Source of the DNA: Bifidobacterium cuniculi
GTDB taxonomy: Bacteria; Actinomycetota; Actinomycetes; Actinomycetales; Bifidobacteriaceae
DNA length: 64,000 nt
Direction of reading: 5' to 3'
Assembly: GCF_000741575.1 (NCBI RefSeq)
Contig: NZ_JGYV01000024.1
Span: forward strand, 1 to 64,000
Shown here: one piece after another, positions 51,615 to 59,622 of the stretch
How positions within the stretch are numbered: position 1 is the first letter of the stretch
Layout: every line of letters begins with the position of its first letter
The notes under the pieces: model-generated
What the model was told of the DNA's origin: nothing
The model's database searches: none
What the model saw: only the letters and a program-made list of their open reading frames with translations
Position numbers and translations under genes: made by a program

Positions 51615-53429
51615 GTGATTGATACGCTTTTCTCCGGCCTGATCCACGGCGGCGCGTACGCACTCGTCGCCGTCGGCGTCTCGCTCATCTTCGGCGTGAC
51701 CAACATCGTCAACTTCGCCCAGGGCTCGCTCGTCGCCGTCGGCATGATGCTCGCCTGGTACACCGGTTCGGTGCTCGGCTGGCCGATCATCCCCGTCGTT
51801 GTCGCCGTCATCGTCGTCACCGCACTGCTCGGCTGGCTCATCAACGCCGGCATCATCGCACCGCTCGAGGGACGCAAGCCGATCGCTGCGCTCCTCGCCA
51901 CCATCGGCGTCGGGCAGATTCTCGACAACGGCCTGCAAATCGTCTTCGGGGCGCGCACCCGCCCCTTCCCCAAGCTGCTGGACACCTCCAACCTGCAGGT
52001 CGCCGGCGTGCGCTTCGGCACCTCGGACATCGTCATGGTCGCCGTCACCGTACTCGCCATGCTCGGCCTGTGGGCCTTCCTGACGTACGGCAAGGCCGGA
52101 CGCGCCATCCGCGCCACCGCGCAGGATCCGCAGGCCGCCCAGCAGATGGGCATCCCCGTCAAGCGCATCCGCAACCTCGCCTTCGTCATCGGCGCCGTGC
52201 TCTCCGGCATCGCCGGCATCTTCATCGGCCTGTTCAACGGCAACATCAACCCGATGAACGGCGGCACCATCGGCCTGACCGCCTTCGTCGCGGCAGCCAT
52301 CGGCGGCCTGGGCTCCATCCCCGGCGCCGTCGTCGGCGGCATCGTGCTCGGCGTCGTCGAGGCGGTCGGCGTCTTCTGGTTCGGCGACGGCGCGCACGAC
52401 CTCATCACCTTCGGTGCGCTGATCATCATCCTGATTGCCCGTCCCCAGGGACTCCTCGGTCCCAAGACGGATGTCAAGTCCGAACCCATGACCGGCACTT
52501 TCCTCGCCGGCGCACGGCCCATCGCCCTGCCCTGGTGGGGCAACCTCGCGCTGGCGGCCGCCCTGCTGGCCACGCCCTTCCTCTTCAGCGACTACCTGGC
52601 CGGCATCGGCACGCAGGTGGCCATCTACGCCATCGCCGCCGTGGGCCTCACACTCATCTCCGGCTCGGCAGGCCAGACCATCCTCGGCCTGGCGGGACCC
52701 GTGGCCTTCGGCGCCTACGCGTCGGCCATCCTCACCACCCAGCTGCACTGGCCCTTCCTGGCGGCCCTGCTGGCCGCCGGCGTCATCGCGGCGCTCTTCG
52801 CCAGCATCCTCACCTTCCCCTCATGGAAACTCTCCGGGCACTACGTGGCCATCGCCACCATCGGCCTGGGTGCCGTCATGGTCGCCCTCATCCGCGTGGC
52901 CGAACCGCTGACCCACGGGTCGCTGGGCATCACCGGCATCCCGTTCCCCACGGTCTTCGGCGCCACCCTCAACACGCAGCAGAAGATCTACCTGCTTGAC
53001 GTCATCGTGCTCCTCGTGGCGCTCGTCATCGTCATGCGCATCCAGAAGGCGCACCTCGGGCACGTCTTCGACGCCATCGGCTCCGACCAGGAAGCCAGCG
53101 AGGCCATCGGCATCCGCCCCGGCGCATACAAGGCGCTCGCCTACGCGGTCGCCGCCTTCCTGGCCGGCCTGGCGGGTTCACTGCTGGCACACCAGTACAC
53201 CTACGTCGACCCGACGATCTTCAACTCGAACATGTCGCTGCTCATCCTCACGATCATCGTGCTCGGCGGCATGAACTCGCCGATCGGCGCCGTGCTCGGC
53301 TCGATCATCCTCATCGGCGCGCCCGAACTGCTGCGCGTCGTGCCCGAAGCGCGCATCCTCGCCTACGGCGCGCTGCTCGTCCTCGTCATCATGTTCCGGC
53401 CGCAGGGCCTGTTCGCACGGAAAGGCTGA
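51615..53429 (+). CDS. Fused Liv-type ABC permease (LivH-LivM)
   Basis: 604 residues from a GTG start with AAGGGA upstream. Residues ~1-290 are LivH-like (GLIHGGAYALVAVGVSLIFG; GRAIRATAQDPQAAQQMGI, the EAA-type loop), and ~310-604 are LivM-like (GQTILGLAGPVAFGAYASAI; LGHVFDAIGSDQEASEAIGI). In most bacteria these are two proteins; here one chain supplies both halves of the channel. About 16 membrane helices are expected. The ATPase gene follows after 5 bp. Confidence 0.88.
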   Translation: MIDTLFSGLIHGGAYALVAVGVSLIFGVTNIVNFAQGSLVAVGMMLAWYTGSVLGWPIIPVVVAVIVVTALLGWLINAGIIAPLEGRKPIAALLATIGVGQILDNGLQIVFGARTRPFPKLLDTSNLQVAGVRFGTSDIVMVAVTVLAMLGLWAFLTYGKAGRAIRATAQDPQAAQQMGIPVKRIRNLAFVIGAVLSGIAGIFIGLFNGNINPMNGGTIGLTAFVAAAIGGLGSIPGAVVGGIVLGVVEAVGVFWFGDGAHDLITFGALIIILIARPQGLLGPKTDVKSEPMTGTFLAGARPIALPWWGNLALAAALLATPFLFSDYLAGIGTQVAIYAIAAVGLTLISGSAGQTILGLAGPVAFGAYASAILTTQLHWPFLAALLAAGVIAALFASILTFPSWKLSGHYVAIATIGLGAVMVALIRVAEPLTHGSLGITGIPFPTVFGATLNTQQKIYLLDVIVLLVALVIVMRIQKAHLGHVFDAIGSDQEASEAIGIRPGAYKALAYAVAAFLAGLAGSLLAHQYTYVDPTIFNSNMSLLILTIIVLGGMNSPIGAVLGSIILIGAPELLRVVPEARILAYGALLVLVIMFRPQGLFARKG

Positions 53430-53434
53430 ACACC

Positions 53435-55243
53435 ATGAACGCTCCACAACCCACGGCGCCCACGGGCCTCGACGGCTTCCGGCCGGGCGAGGTGCGCGGA
53501 CCGGTCGAGCAGGTCGACCCCTATTCCGCGGCGCTCGAACCCTTCGGCGGCGATCCGGCTGCCTACGCCCGCCACCACCGCGAGGCCGTGCTCGACGAGC
53601 CGGTCGTGCTGTCCGTGCGCAACCTGGAGAAATCCTTCAAGGGACTCAAGGCGGTCGACAGCATCTCCTTCGACCTGCACCAGGGCGAGGTCATCTCCAT
53701 CATCGGTCCCAACGGGTCGGGCAAGTCCACCACCATCAACCTCATCAGCGGTTTCCTCGCACCCGACGGCGGCATCATCGACGTCGACGACCGGTCGATC
53801 GCCGGACTCACCGTGCCCGACGTGGCCGAGCGCGGCCTGTCGCGCACCTTCCAGAACGGCCGTGTCTTCGGTGCGCTCACCGTCGACGAGAACATCGCCC
53901 TGGGCTACCACCGCAAGCTCGAGGAACAGCGGCCTTTCCGGCAGCTGCAGCGCTACCCGCTGCTGCGCTGGGTGAACCTGCTGTCCGAAACGGCGGTCGC
54001 GCTCGTCCACGGGCCGAAGGTGCGCCGCGAACGCGCCGCGGTCGATGCGCGCGTCGGCATCGAGGTCGACCGGTTCCGCGAGCGCCTCGGCTCGCGACGC
54101 CATGACTTCGCCTACACGCTTTCGTACGCGAACCGCCGCCGTACCGAGATTGCCCGCGCGCACATCAGAGAGCCGTCGCTGCTGCTGCTCGACGAGCCGA
54201 CCGCCGGCATGAACCAGTCGGAGACCGCGGAAGTGCTCGAGCAGCTGCAGTACCTCAAGGCACAGGGGCACACCATCCTGCTAGTCGAACACAAGATCGA
54301 GCTGGTGACGGCACTGTCGGACCGGGTCATCGCCATGGACGGCGGCCGGATCATCGCGCAGGGCGACCCCGACGAGGTGCGTCAGGCACCGCAGGTCGTC
54401 GAAGCCTACCTGGGCAAGCGCCGCGAGCTGCATGTCACGCGCACCCGCGGCCAGCAGGACGTCCTCGCCACGCAGAACGCCATCGAGGGCGCCGGCGCGC
54501 AGGATGCCGACGAACCCGAGGGCACGGCGCTGCTCAGGCTGCACGACGTCAACGTCCACTACGGGCAGGTGCATGCGCTCCAGGACGTCTCCATCACCAT
54601 CCCGCAAGGCGCCATCGTGTCGCTGCTCGGCGGCAACGCCTCCGGCAAGTCGACCACCATGAAGACGATCCTGGGCCTCAACCGCGTCACCGACGGCACG
54701 ATCGAGTACGAGGGACGCGACATCACGGGCGAGTCCACACGTGCGCGCGTCGTCGCGGGCATCGCCGCCGTGCCGGAGGCGCGCCGCGTCTTCCCGCGCA
54801 TGAGCGTGGAGGAGAACCTGCTGTCCGGCGCCTATACCCGCACGGACCGCGCAGGCGTCGAGGAGGACCTCGAACGCATGTATGCGCGCTTCCCGCGGCT
54901 GGCGGAACGCAGGAGGCAGCAGGCGGGCACCATGTCCGGCGGCGAACAGCAGATGCTCGCCTTCGCCCGCGCGCTCATGAGCCGGCCGAAGCTCATCTGC
55001 ATGGACGAACCGACCATGGGCCTGTCGCCCAAGCTCGTCGAGGACGTGCTCGAACAAATCGCCGCGTTGCGCGACGACCTGGGCATCTCCGTGCTCATGG
55101 TCGAGCAGCAGGCCGAGCTGGCACTGTCCATCGCCGACTACGGCTACGTGCTGCAGAACGGGCGGATCAGGCTGCACGGGCCGGCCGGCGACCTGCTGCA
55201 CGACCCGCGCGTGCAGGAAGCCTACTTGGGCGGCGCGCACTGA
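53435..55243 (+). CDS. Fused Liv-type ABC ATPases (LivG-LivF)
   Basis: 602 residues with two nucleotide-binding domains. The first has Walker A GPNGSGKST (91-99), a degenerate signature TLSYANRRRTEIAR (near 227) in place of LSYGQQRR, and Walker B LLLLDEPTAG. The second has GGNASGKST (near 398), an intact TMSGGEQQMLAFARAL, and KLICMDEPTMG. About 55 Pro/Asp-rich residues lead the protein. The pair of fused permease and fused ATPase makes a four-domain transporter from two genes. AAAGG precedes the ATG. Confidence 0.88.
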   Translation: MNAPQPTAPTGLDGFRPGEVRGPVEQVDPYSAALEPFGGDPAAYARHHREAVLDEPVVLSVRNLEKSFKGLKAVDSISFDLHQGEVISIIGPNGSGKSTTINLISGFLAPDGGIIDVDDRSIAGLTVPDVAERGLSRTFQNGRVFGALTVDENIALGYHRKLEEQRPFRQLQRYPLLRWVNLLSETAVALVHGPKVRRERAAVDARVGIEVDRFRERLGSRRHDFAYTLSYANRRRTEIARAHIREPSLLLLDEPTAGMNQSETAEVLEQLQYLKAQGHTILLVEHKIELVTALSDRVIAMDGGRIIAQGDPDEVRQAPQVVEAYLGKRRELHVTRTRGQQDVLATQNAIEGAGAQDADEPEGTALLRLHDVNVHYGQVHALQDVSITIPQGAIVSLLGGNASGKSTTMKTILGLNRVTDGTIEYEGRDITGESTRARVVAGIAAVPEARRVFPRMSVEENLLSGAYTRTDRAGVEEDLERMYARFPRLAERRRQQAGTMSGGEQQMLAFARALMSRPKLICMDEPTMGLSPKLVEDVLEQIAALRDDLGISVLMVEQQAELALSIADYGYVLQNGRIRLHGPAGDLLHDPRVQEAYLGGAH

Positions 55244-55279
55244 GCGCCCTTTGCGGACAAGACGGAAGGAAAAACAACC

Positions 55280-56029
55280 ATGACACAAGACGCACCCAGG
55301 CAAGGCACGGCGCGTACCGCAGTGGTCACCGGCGCGGCAGGCGGCGTGGGCAGCCACACCGTGCACACGCTGGCGTCCCTCGGATGGCGGGTCGTCGCCG
55401 TGGTACGCACATCGCAGGACGCGGGCAGTCTCGAGCGGATAGACGGCGTCGAGGCGACGGCAGTGGATCTGTCCGACACGGACGGCCTGTCCGCATGGGC
55501 CGAAACGCAGCTGGCGCCACGCCTGTCCGACGGACTCGACCTGCTCGTCCACGCCGCTGCAGTGGCGAGCGTCGGGCCGGCCGCCGACGCCGACGCAGCC
55601 ACCTGGCAACGGGTACTGCGCACGAACGTGGCGGCACCGGCCCTGTTGACGGGCGCGCTGCTGCCGCAGGTACGCGCTGCGCGCGGCACGATCGTGTTCA
55701 TCAACTCGGGCGCGGGGGAGCGGGCAGTGCCGGACCACGCCGTGTACGCTGCCTCGAAGCATGCCTTGCGTGGCTATGCCAACACGCTGCGCCTCGAGGA
55801 AGCGGGCCACGGCGTGCGCGTCACCACCATCTACCCCGGGCAGATCGACACGAAGATGCTCGCCGGCATCGACCGTACACTCGACGTGCCCTTCGAACCC
55901 GACCGCTACATCCGGCCCCAGACCGTGGCCGACACCATCGCCTGGGTGGCCGGCCTCGGCCCCGACGCGCACGTCACCAACCTCGACCTGCGCCCCAGGC
56001 AGGAGGTGGGCGCAGAATTCAACGTGTGA
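55280..56029 (+). CDS. Short-chain dehydrogenase/reductase
   Basis: 249 residues with the Rossmann motif VVTGAAGGVG, NVAAP near the end of beta-4/5, a Ser in FINSGAGE and the catalytic YAASK. It reduces or oxidises a carbonyl with NAD(P)H; the substrate is unknown. GGAAGGAAAA precedes the ATG. It follows the Liv ATPase gene by 36 bp and is probably the last gene of that operon. Confidence 0.85.
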   Translation: MTQDAPRQGTARTAVVTGAAGGVGSHTVHTLASLGWRVVAVVRTSQDAGSLERIDGVEATAVDLSDTDGLSAWAETQLAPRLSDGLDLLVHAAAVASVGPAADADAATWQRVLRTNVAAPALLTGALLPQVRAARGTIVFINSGAGERAVPDHAVYAASKHALRGYANTLRLEEAGHGVRVTTIYPGQIDTKMLAGIDRTLDVPFEPDRYIRPQTVADTIAWVAGLGPDAHVTNLDLRPRQEVGAEFNV

Positions 56030-56077
56030 GCGGCCTCGGCGGCGAGCCGTTTGCGCCACTGGAAGCACCCGAATGGG

Positions 56078-56211
56078 CGAAATCGGCTTCGGAGAGTCGT
56101 TTTTCTGGCATACCCCTCAATATCGTCTCTGCGAATCGTTGGAAAATGGCGGTTCGGGATTGCCGATGCCGAGGGGTGTCTCCGAAAAACGACTCTCCGA
56201 AGCCGATTTCG
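56078..56211. repeat. Long inverted repeat between the SDR gene and the IS element
   Basis: 41-bp arms (56078-56118 and 56171-56211) with 4 mismatches and a 52-nt centre. The arms contain GAGAGTCGTTTTTC and GAAAAACGACTCTC, the same T-first, A-second core as the palindromes at 23.9, 28.4 and 33.0 kb. It begins 49 bp after the SDR stop. Confidence 0.92.
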
Positions 56212-56227
56212 CTTCGTTTGGGTGTCC

Positions 56228-56480
56228 ACGGTGGCACAATGCGCTGTGTCAACTACCGCCGCTTGTAGAAGCGGCGGCTTGCCACTGTCCAGCAGTGCGA
56301 ACGCAACATGTTGGTTAATGTTGCTTCTGCCTTTTACTTCTTCCCTCGCCGTAACGAGAGTTTCGGTGGGTGACGTTGCATTAAGGACGGTTGACAGCGC
56401 CCTGTGAGACAGAATCATGTTCTGTTTCAACCGTGTCGGATGGTACTAGCATGTTGATTCCCTTCCGATACAGATTCATT
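56228..56480 (-). ncRNA. Candidate omega RNA (reRNA) of the TnpB element with guide
   Basis: In IS605/IS1341 elements the RNA guide for TnpB spans the end of tnpB and the right end of the element, with the guide copied from flanking DNA. Here the right end has the stem CCGCCGCTT-GTAG-AAGCGGCGG (56256-56277) and ends GGTAGTTGAC on the minus strand, so the 20 bases beyond it (56247 down to 56228) would be the guide. The 5' limit is approximate. Family knowledge plus inference. Confidence 0.4.
56256..56277. repeat. Right-end hairpin of the TnpB element
   Basis: 9-bp perfect stem CCGCCGCTT/AAGCGGCGG with a GTAG loop, just inside the presumed right end. Confidence 0.8.
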
Positions 56481-57556
56481 GCTGCCACACGGTCATCGTT
56501 TGACCTGTAGTGGCAGTTCTTGCAAGTAAAGAGATGGAGACGCTTATTACGGTTCGCTCGTTCCGTGTGCCCACACTTGGGGCACTGTTGACTCGTGTAT
56601 GCTGGGTCAACTTTCACGACTTTTTGGCCGTGGAGTTGAGCCTTGTAGGTGAGTTTCTGTTCGAGGTCGTAATGCGCCCACGACACCATCACGTACCTGT
56701 CTCGTACTCGTACCTTTTCGGTGGCATTGCGGATTCCGGTGAGGTCTTCCAACACGAACATGGTGCCTTGAGGGTTGTTGGTGACGAGTGCCTTAGCGAT
56801 GCAATGGTTGATGTCTTGCATCCAACGGTTTTCTCGATTCCCTATCTTCTTCAAACGCCTACGTGCGCTGGCAGTGCCCTTCTTTTGCAACCTTTTTCTC
56901 AGGTTCTTGTAGTGGGCACGCTTCGATTTAATCTTCTTACCCGAAACAAACCCGCTCTTGCCATGACTGTCGTAGGTTGCAGTAAGGAAGTTGATGCCAC
57001 GGTCGATGCCGACCACATGGGTCACATTCGTATCCTTCAGTTCAGCAACATCTATGGTGACAGGAATGTGCAGGAAGTATTTGCCATGCTTGGATACCAA
57101 CTTGGCAGTACCTAGTTTATGAGTACCGTTCAAGTACTGTTCCATAGTTGTATCAAAGTAGGCAACTTTGATACGGCCTTGCAGCGTATTGACGCTAAAC
57201 ACGTTCTTCCTCAACGTGTAATCACGGTTGTAACACAAATCCAACTGCGGTTTACGAAAATCAGGACGAGTCCACTTACCTGTCGGCTTGTTCACTCCAG
57301 TCGTCTTCAACGCCTTGTACTTGGCAAGAACAGTTTTGGTGACTGAGCAAGCCATTTGGCTCGGCAACCTATAATCGGAGCGTAGCATGGCATAGTTGGC
57401 TTGATGGACGTTTTTCTGTACCGTGTCATGGGATTTTTGCACGTATTGAGCCACGTGATTACATGCTTGACGGTACGCATCCAACGTCGCATCTAACAAC
57501 GCTTGCTGTTCGCTAGTCGGACGAATACGAATTTTCGCAGTGATAGTAACGAGCAT
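56381..57556 (-). CDS. tnpB: RNA-guided nuclease TnpB (IS200/IS605 family)
   Basis: 391 residues. RuvC residues are all present: Asp185 in VVGIDRGINF, Glu270 in MFVLEDLTGI and Asp355 in SNDDRVAAMN. A zinc ribbon (CPKCGH at 325-330, CKNCHY at 345-350) lies between the last two. TnpB proteins are omega-RNA-guided DNA nucleases that help retain the transposon; catalytic completeness suggests an active enzyme. Codons are AT-rich compared with neighbours, a sign of transfer. The start at 57556 has AGGAGG 4 nt upstream; an ATG at 57571 lacks one. Confidence 0.93.
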   Translation of the reverse strand: MLVTITAKIRIRPTSEQQALLDATLDAYRQACNHVAQYVQKSHDTVQKNVHQANYAMLRSDYRLPSQMACSVTKTVLAKYKALKTTGVNKPTGKWTRPDFRKPQLDLCYNRDYTLRKNVFSVNTLQGRIKVAYFDTTMEQYLNGTHKLGTAKLVSKHGKYFLHIPVTIDVAELKDTNVTHVVGIDRGINFLTATYDSHGKSGFVSGKKIKSKRAHYKNLRKRLQKKGTASARRRLKKIGNRENRWMQDINHCIAKALVTNNPQGTMFVLEDLTGIRNATEKVRVRDRYVMVSWAHYDLEQKLTYKAQLHGQKVVKVDPAYTSQQCPKCGHTERANRNKRLHLFTCKNCHYRSNDDRVAAMNLYRKGINMLVPSDTVETEHDSVSQGAVNRP

Positions 57557-57593
57557 TTCACCTCCTCTCACTACTCACAAGAAAATTTCACTA

Positions 57594-57611
57594 ATGCTAT
57601 AATTATAGCAT
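57594..57611. promoter_or_regulatory. Palindromic double -10 element in the IS left end
   Basis: Perfect 18-bp palindrome ATGCTATAATTATAGCAT. It contains TATAAT on both strands (57598-57603 on +, 57607-57602 on -). On + the box ends 6 nt before an ATG at 57610 in frame with menA, with a CTCACA -35-like box 18 bp upstream. On - it would start an ~40-nt leader for tnpB. Confidence 0.5.
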
Positions 57612-57642
57612 GTTTAGAGAAGAAAGGAGAAGGGCGATTCAT

Positions 57643-57664
57643 CTCCCACCTGAAGAGGTGGGAG
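57643..57664. repeat. Left-end hairpin of the TnpB element
   Basis: 9-bp perfect stem CTCCCACCT/AGGTGGGAG with a GAAG loop, 14 bp before the menA ATG at 57679. The AGGTGGGAG arm may double as a weak ribosome binding site. Confidence 0.75.
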
Positions 57665-57681
57665 TATCCTCACCCAACATG

Positions 57682-58659
57682 ATGAACCTCCACCAGATCG
57701 TCCTCGGCGCCCGTGTGCGCACCCTCGCCCTGTTCGTGGCACCCGTAGCGATGGGTGTGGCTGCCGCTTGGCATCTCCTGCGCGCGCACGGTACCGCGTC
57801 GTCCGGCCGCACCTGGCTGCTTGCCGTGCTGTGTCTGGCCGTCGCCGCGTTCCTGCAGATCGGGGCGAACTACGCCAACGACTACGCCGACGGCATCCGC
57901 GGCACCGACGCGCACCGCGGGGGTGCCGGCACGGTCGACCCGGATGACGGCCACGTGCCCGACTACGAGGAACTGCACGCGCCGGTACGACTGGTGGCGT
58001 CAGGCGTGGCGCCGCGCGCCGTGCTGACCGCTGCCGCCGCGAGCGCCGCACTGGCCTGCCTGTGCGGACTGGTCGCCACGGCACTCACCGGGCACTGGTG
58101 GCTCCTCGCACTCGGTGCAATCTGCGTGGCCGCCGGATGGTGCTACGTCGGCGGCCCCCACCCGTACGGCTACCACGGCTGGGGAGGGATTGCCGCCTTC
58201 GTCTTCTTCGGGCCCGTCGCCACCGTCGGCACCACCTACGTCATGAGCGGCACCACCGACCTGTTCAGCTGGGTCGGGGGAGTGCTCGCCGGCTTGGTCG
58301 CCCTCGCCATGATCGGCGTGAACGACATCCGCGACCTCGACACCGACCGGGAAGCCGGCAAACGCACCCTCGCAGTGCGCATGGGGCACACCGCCTCCCT
58401 GGTGTGCCTGACCGCGATGCTTGCCATGGTCGGCGTGGCGATGCTCGCCGCCACCATTTGGCTGGGCGTGCGCGGCGACGACAACCCGGACATCTGGTGG
58501 AGCTTCTGCGCCGTGGTCGGCATGGTGGCCGTCGAGTTGCTCGGCTGGTTCGCCGTACGCGCCGCCTGGCAGGGGGAGCATATGCGAGCCATGCTGCTGC
58601 TGTCCGAACTGGCGCTGGCGCTCGCCGTGAGCTTCGCCGGGTTTGCGCTGGCGTTGTAG
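57682..58659 (+). CDS. menA: 1,4-dihydroxy-2-naphthoate polyprenyltransferase-like UbiA protein
   Basis: 325 residues, about nine membrane helices. The two Asp-rich prenyl-diphosphate motifs of UbiA proteins are present: [14 protein letters not shown] (near residue 70) and [17 protein letters not shown] (near 215). MenA attaches a polyprenyl chain to dihydroxynaphthoate. No other menaquinone gene is near. Starts at 57679 and 57682 are both possible, and an in-frame ATG at 57610 inside the IS would add 24 residues and could be read from a leaderless transcript. Expression may depend on the IS. Confidence 0.8.
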   Translation: MNLHQIVLGARVRTLALFVAPVAMGVAAAWHLLRAHGTASSGRTWLLAVLCLAVAAFLQIGANYANDYADGIRGTDAHRGGAGTVDPDDGHVPDYEELHAPVRLVASGVAPRAVLTAAAASAALACLCGLVATALTGHWWLLALGAICVAAGWCYVGGPHPYGYHGWGGIAAFVFFGPVATVGTTYVMSGTTDLFSWVGGVLAGLVALAMIGVNDIRDLDTDREAGKRTLAVRMGHTASLVCLTAMLAMVGVAMLAATIWLGVRGDDNPDIWWSFCAVVGMVAVELLGWFAVRAAWQGEHMRAMLLLSELALALAVSFAGFALAL

Positions 58660-58744
58660 TTTCGTTTCGGCCCGGCTTCGTGTGCTGTGCGAAACACGAC
58701 AGGCCGGTACCGTTTTGGCACCACTGGCCGGTAGACTGAAGGGC

Positions 58745-59485
58745 ATGACCTACAAACTGGTACTGCTCCGACATGGTCAGAGCGCATGGAACAAGACAAA
58801 CCAATTCACCGGCTGGGTTGACGTCCCGCTGACCGAGCAGGGTGTCGAGGAAGCCAAGAACGGCGGCCGCCTCATGAAGGAGAAGGGTGTCCTGCCGGAC
58901 ATCGTCTTCACCTCCCTGCTGCGTCGCGCCATCAACACTGCGAACATCGCCCTCGACGAGGCCGATCGCCTGTGGATCCCCGTGAAGCGCGACTGGCGCC
59001 TCAACGAGCGCCACTACGGTGCCCTCCAGGGCAAGAACAAGACCGAGATCCGCGAGGAGTACGGCGACGAGAAGTTCATGCTGTGGCGCCGTTCCTACGG
59101 CACCCCGCCGCCCGAGATCGACCCGGACGACGAGTACGCCCAGAACCACGACCCGCGCTACGCCGGCGACCCGGTGCCGGAAGCCGAGTGCCTGGCCGAC
59201 GTCGTGGCCCGCGTGGAGCCCTACTGGGAGTCCGACATCGTCCCTGAGCTCAAGAGCGGCAAGACCGTCCTCATCGCTGCGCACGGCAACTCCCTGCGTG
59301 CCTTGGTGAAGATGCTCGACGGCCTGACCGAGGAAGAGATCGCCAAGCTCAACATCCCGACGGCCATGCCGCTGGTCTATGAGCTCGACGAGAACTTCAA
59401 GCCGATCAAGAAGGGCGGCGAGTACCTCGATCCCGAGGCCGCAGCCGCCGGTGCCGCCGCCGTGGCGGCGCAGGGCCAGAAGTGA
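58745..59485 (+). CDS. gpmA: 2,3-bisphosphoglycerate-dependent phosphoglycerate mutase
   Basis: 246 residues with the phospho-His10 in [21 protein letters not shown]-like [13 protein letters not shown] and the second His in [13 protein letters not shown], the full dPGM pattern. It interconverts 3- and 2-phosphoglycerate. TAGACT (58732-58737) ends 7 nt before the ATG, indicating a leaderless or very short-leader mRNA. An Ala-rich C-terminus ([12 protein letters not shown]) extends the enzyme slightly. A strong terminator follows. Confidence 0.96.
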   Translation: MTYKLVLLRHGQSAWNKTNQFTGWVDVPLTEQGVEEAKNGGRLMKEKGVLPDIVFTSLLRRAINTANIALDEADRLWIPVKRDWRLNERHYGALQGKNKTEIREEYGDEKFMLWRRSYGTPPPEIDPDDEYAQNHDPRYAGDPVPEAECLADVVARVEPYWESDIVPELKSGKTVLIAAHGNSLRALVKMLDGLTEEEIAKLNIPTAMPLVYELDENFKPIKKGGEYLDPEAAAAGAAAVAAQGQK

Positions 59486-59513
59486 GCCTCGCGGCATAGC
59501 CAAGGGCGGTAAA

Positions 59514-59547
59514 GGGGGTTCCCTTGCACACGTGCAAGGGAACCCCC
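59514..59547. terminator. Bidirectional terminator after gpmA
   Basis: 16-bp stem GGGGGTTCCCTTGCAC with its complement (59532-59547) and a 2-nt loop; AAA before and CTTTT after. It lies 28 bp after gpmA and 75 bp before the end of the convergent ATPase gene. Confidence 0.92.
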
Positions 59548-59622
59548 CTTTTGCGTATACCGCCAATCCATGCGTCGGTACTGGCGATCCGAAGTCGTAC
59601 CGATGCGTACAAGTTCGAAGAT

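Larger units (their letters stand above)
56248..57670 (-). mobile_element. IS605/IS1341-type element carrying tnpB only
   Basis: An AT-rich island in GC-rich DNA. It contains tnpB but no tnpA. Subterminal hairpins lie at 56256-56277 (right end in tnpB sense) and 57643-57664 (CTCCCACCT-GAAG-AGGTGGGAG, left end). There are no terminal inverted repeats or target duplications, as expected for this family. Ends are estimated from hairpin positions. It separates the SDR operon from menA. Confidence 0.75.

Noticed and set aside
56381-57556. Cas12-like effector of a CRISPR system
   Set aside because: At 391 residues with an IS605 context and no repeats, it is a TnpB.
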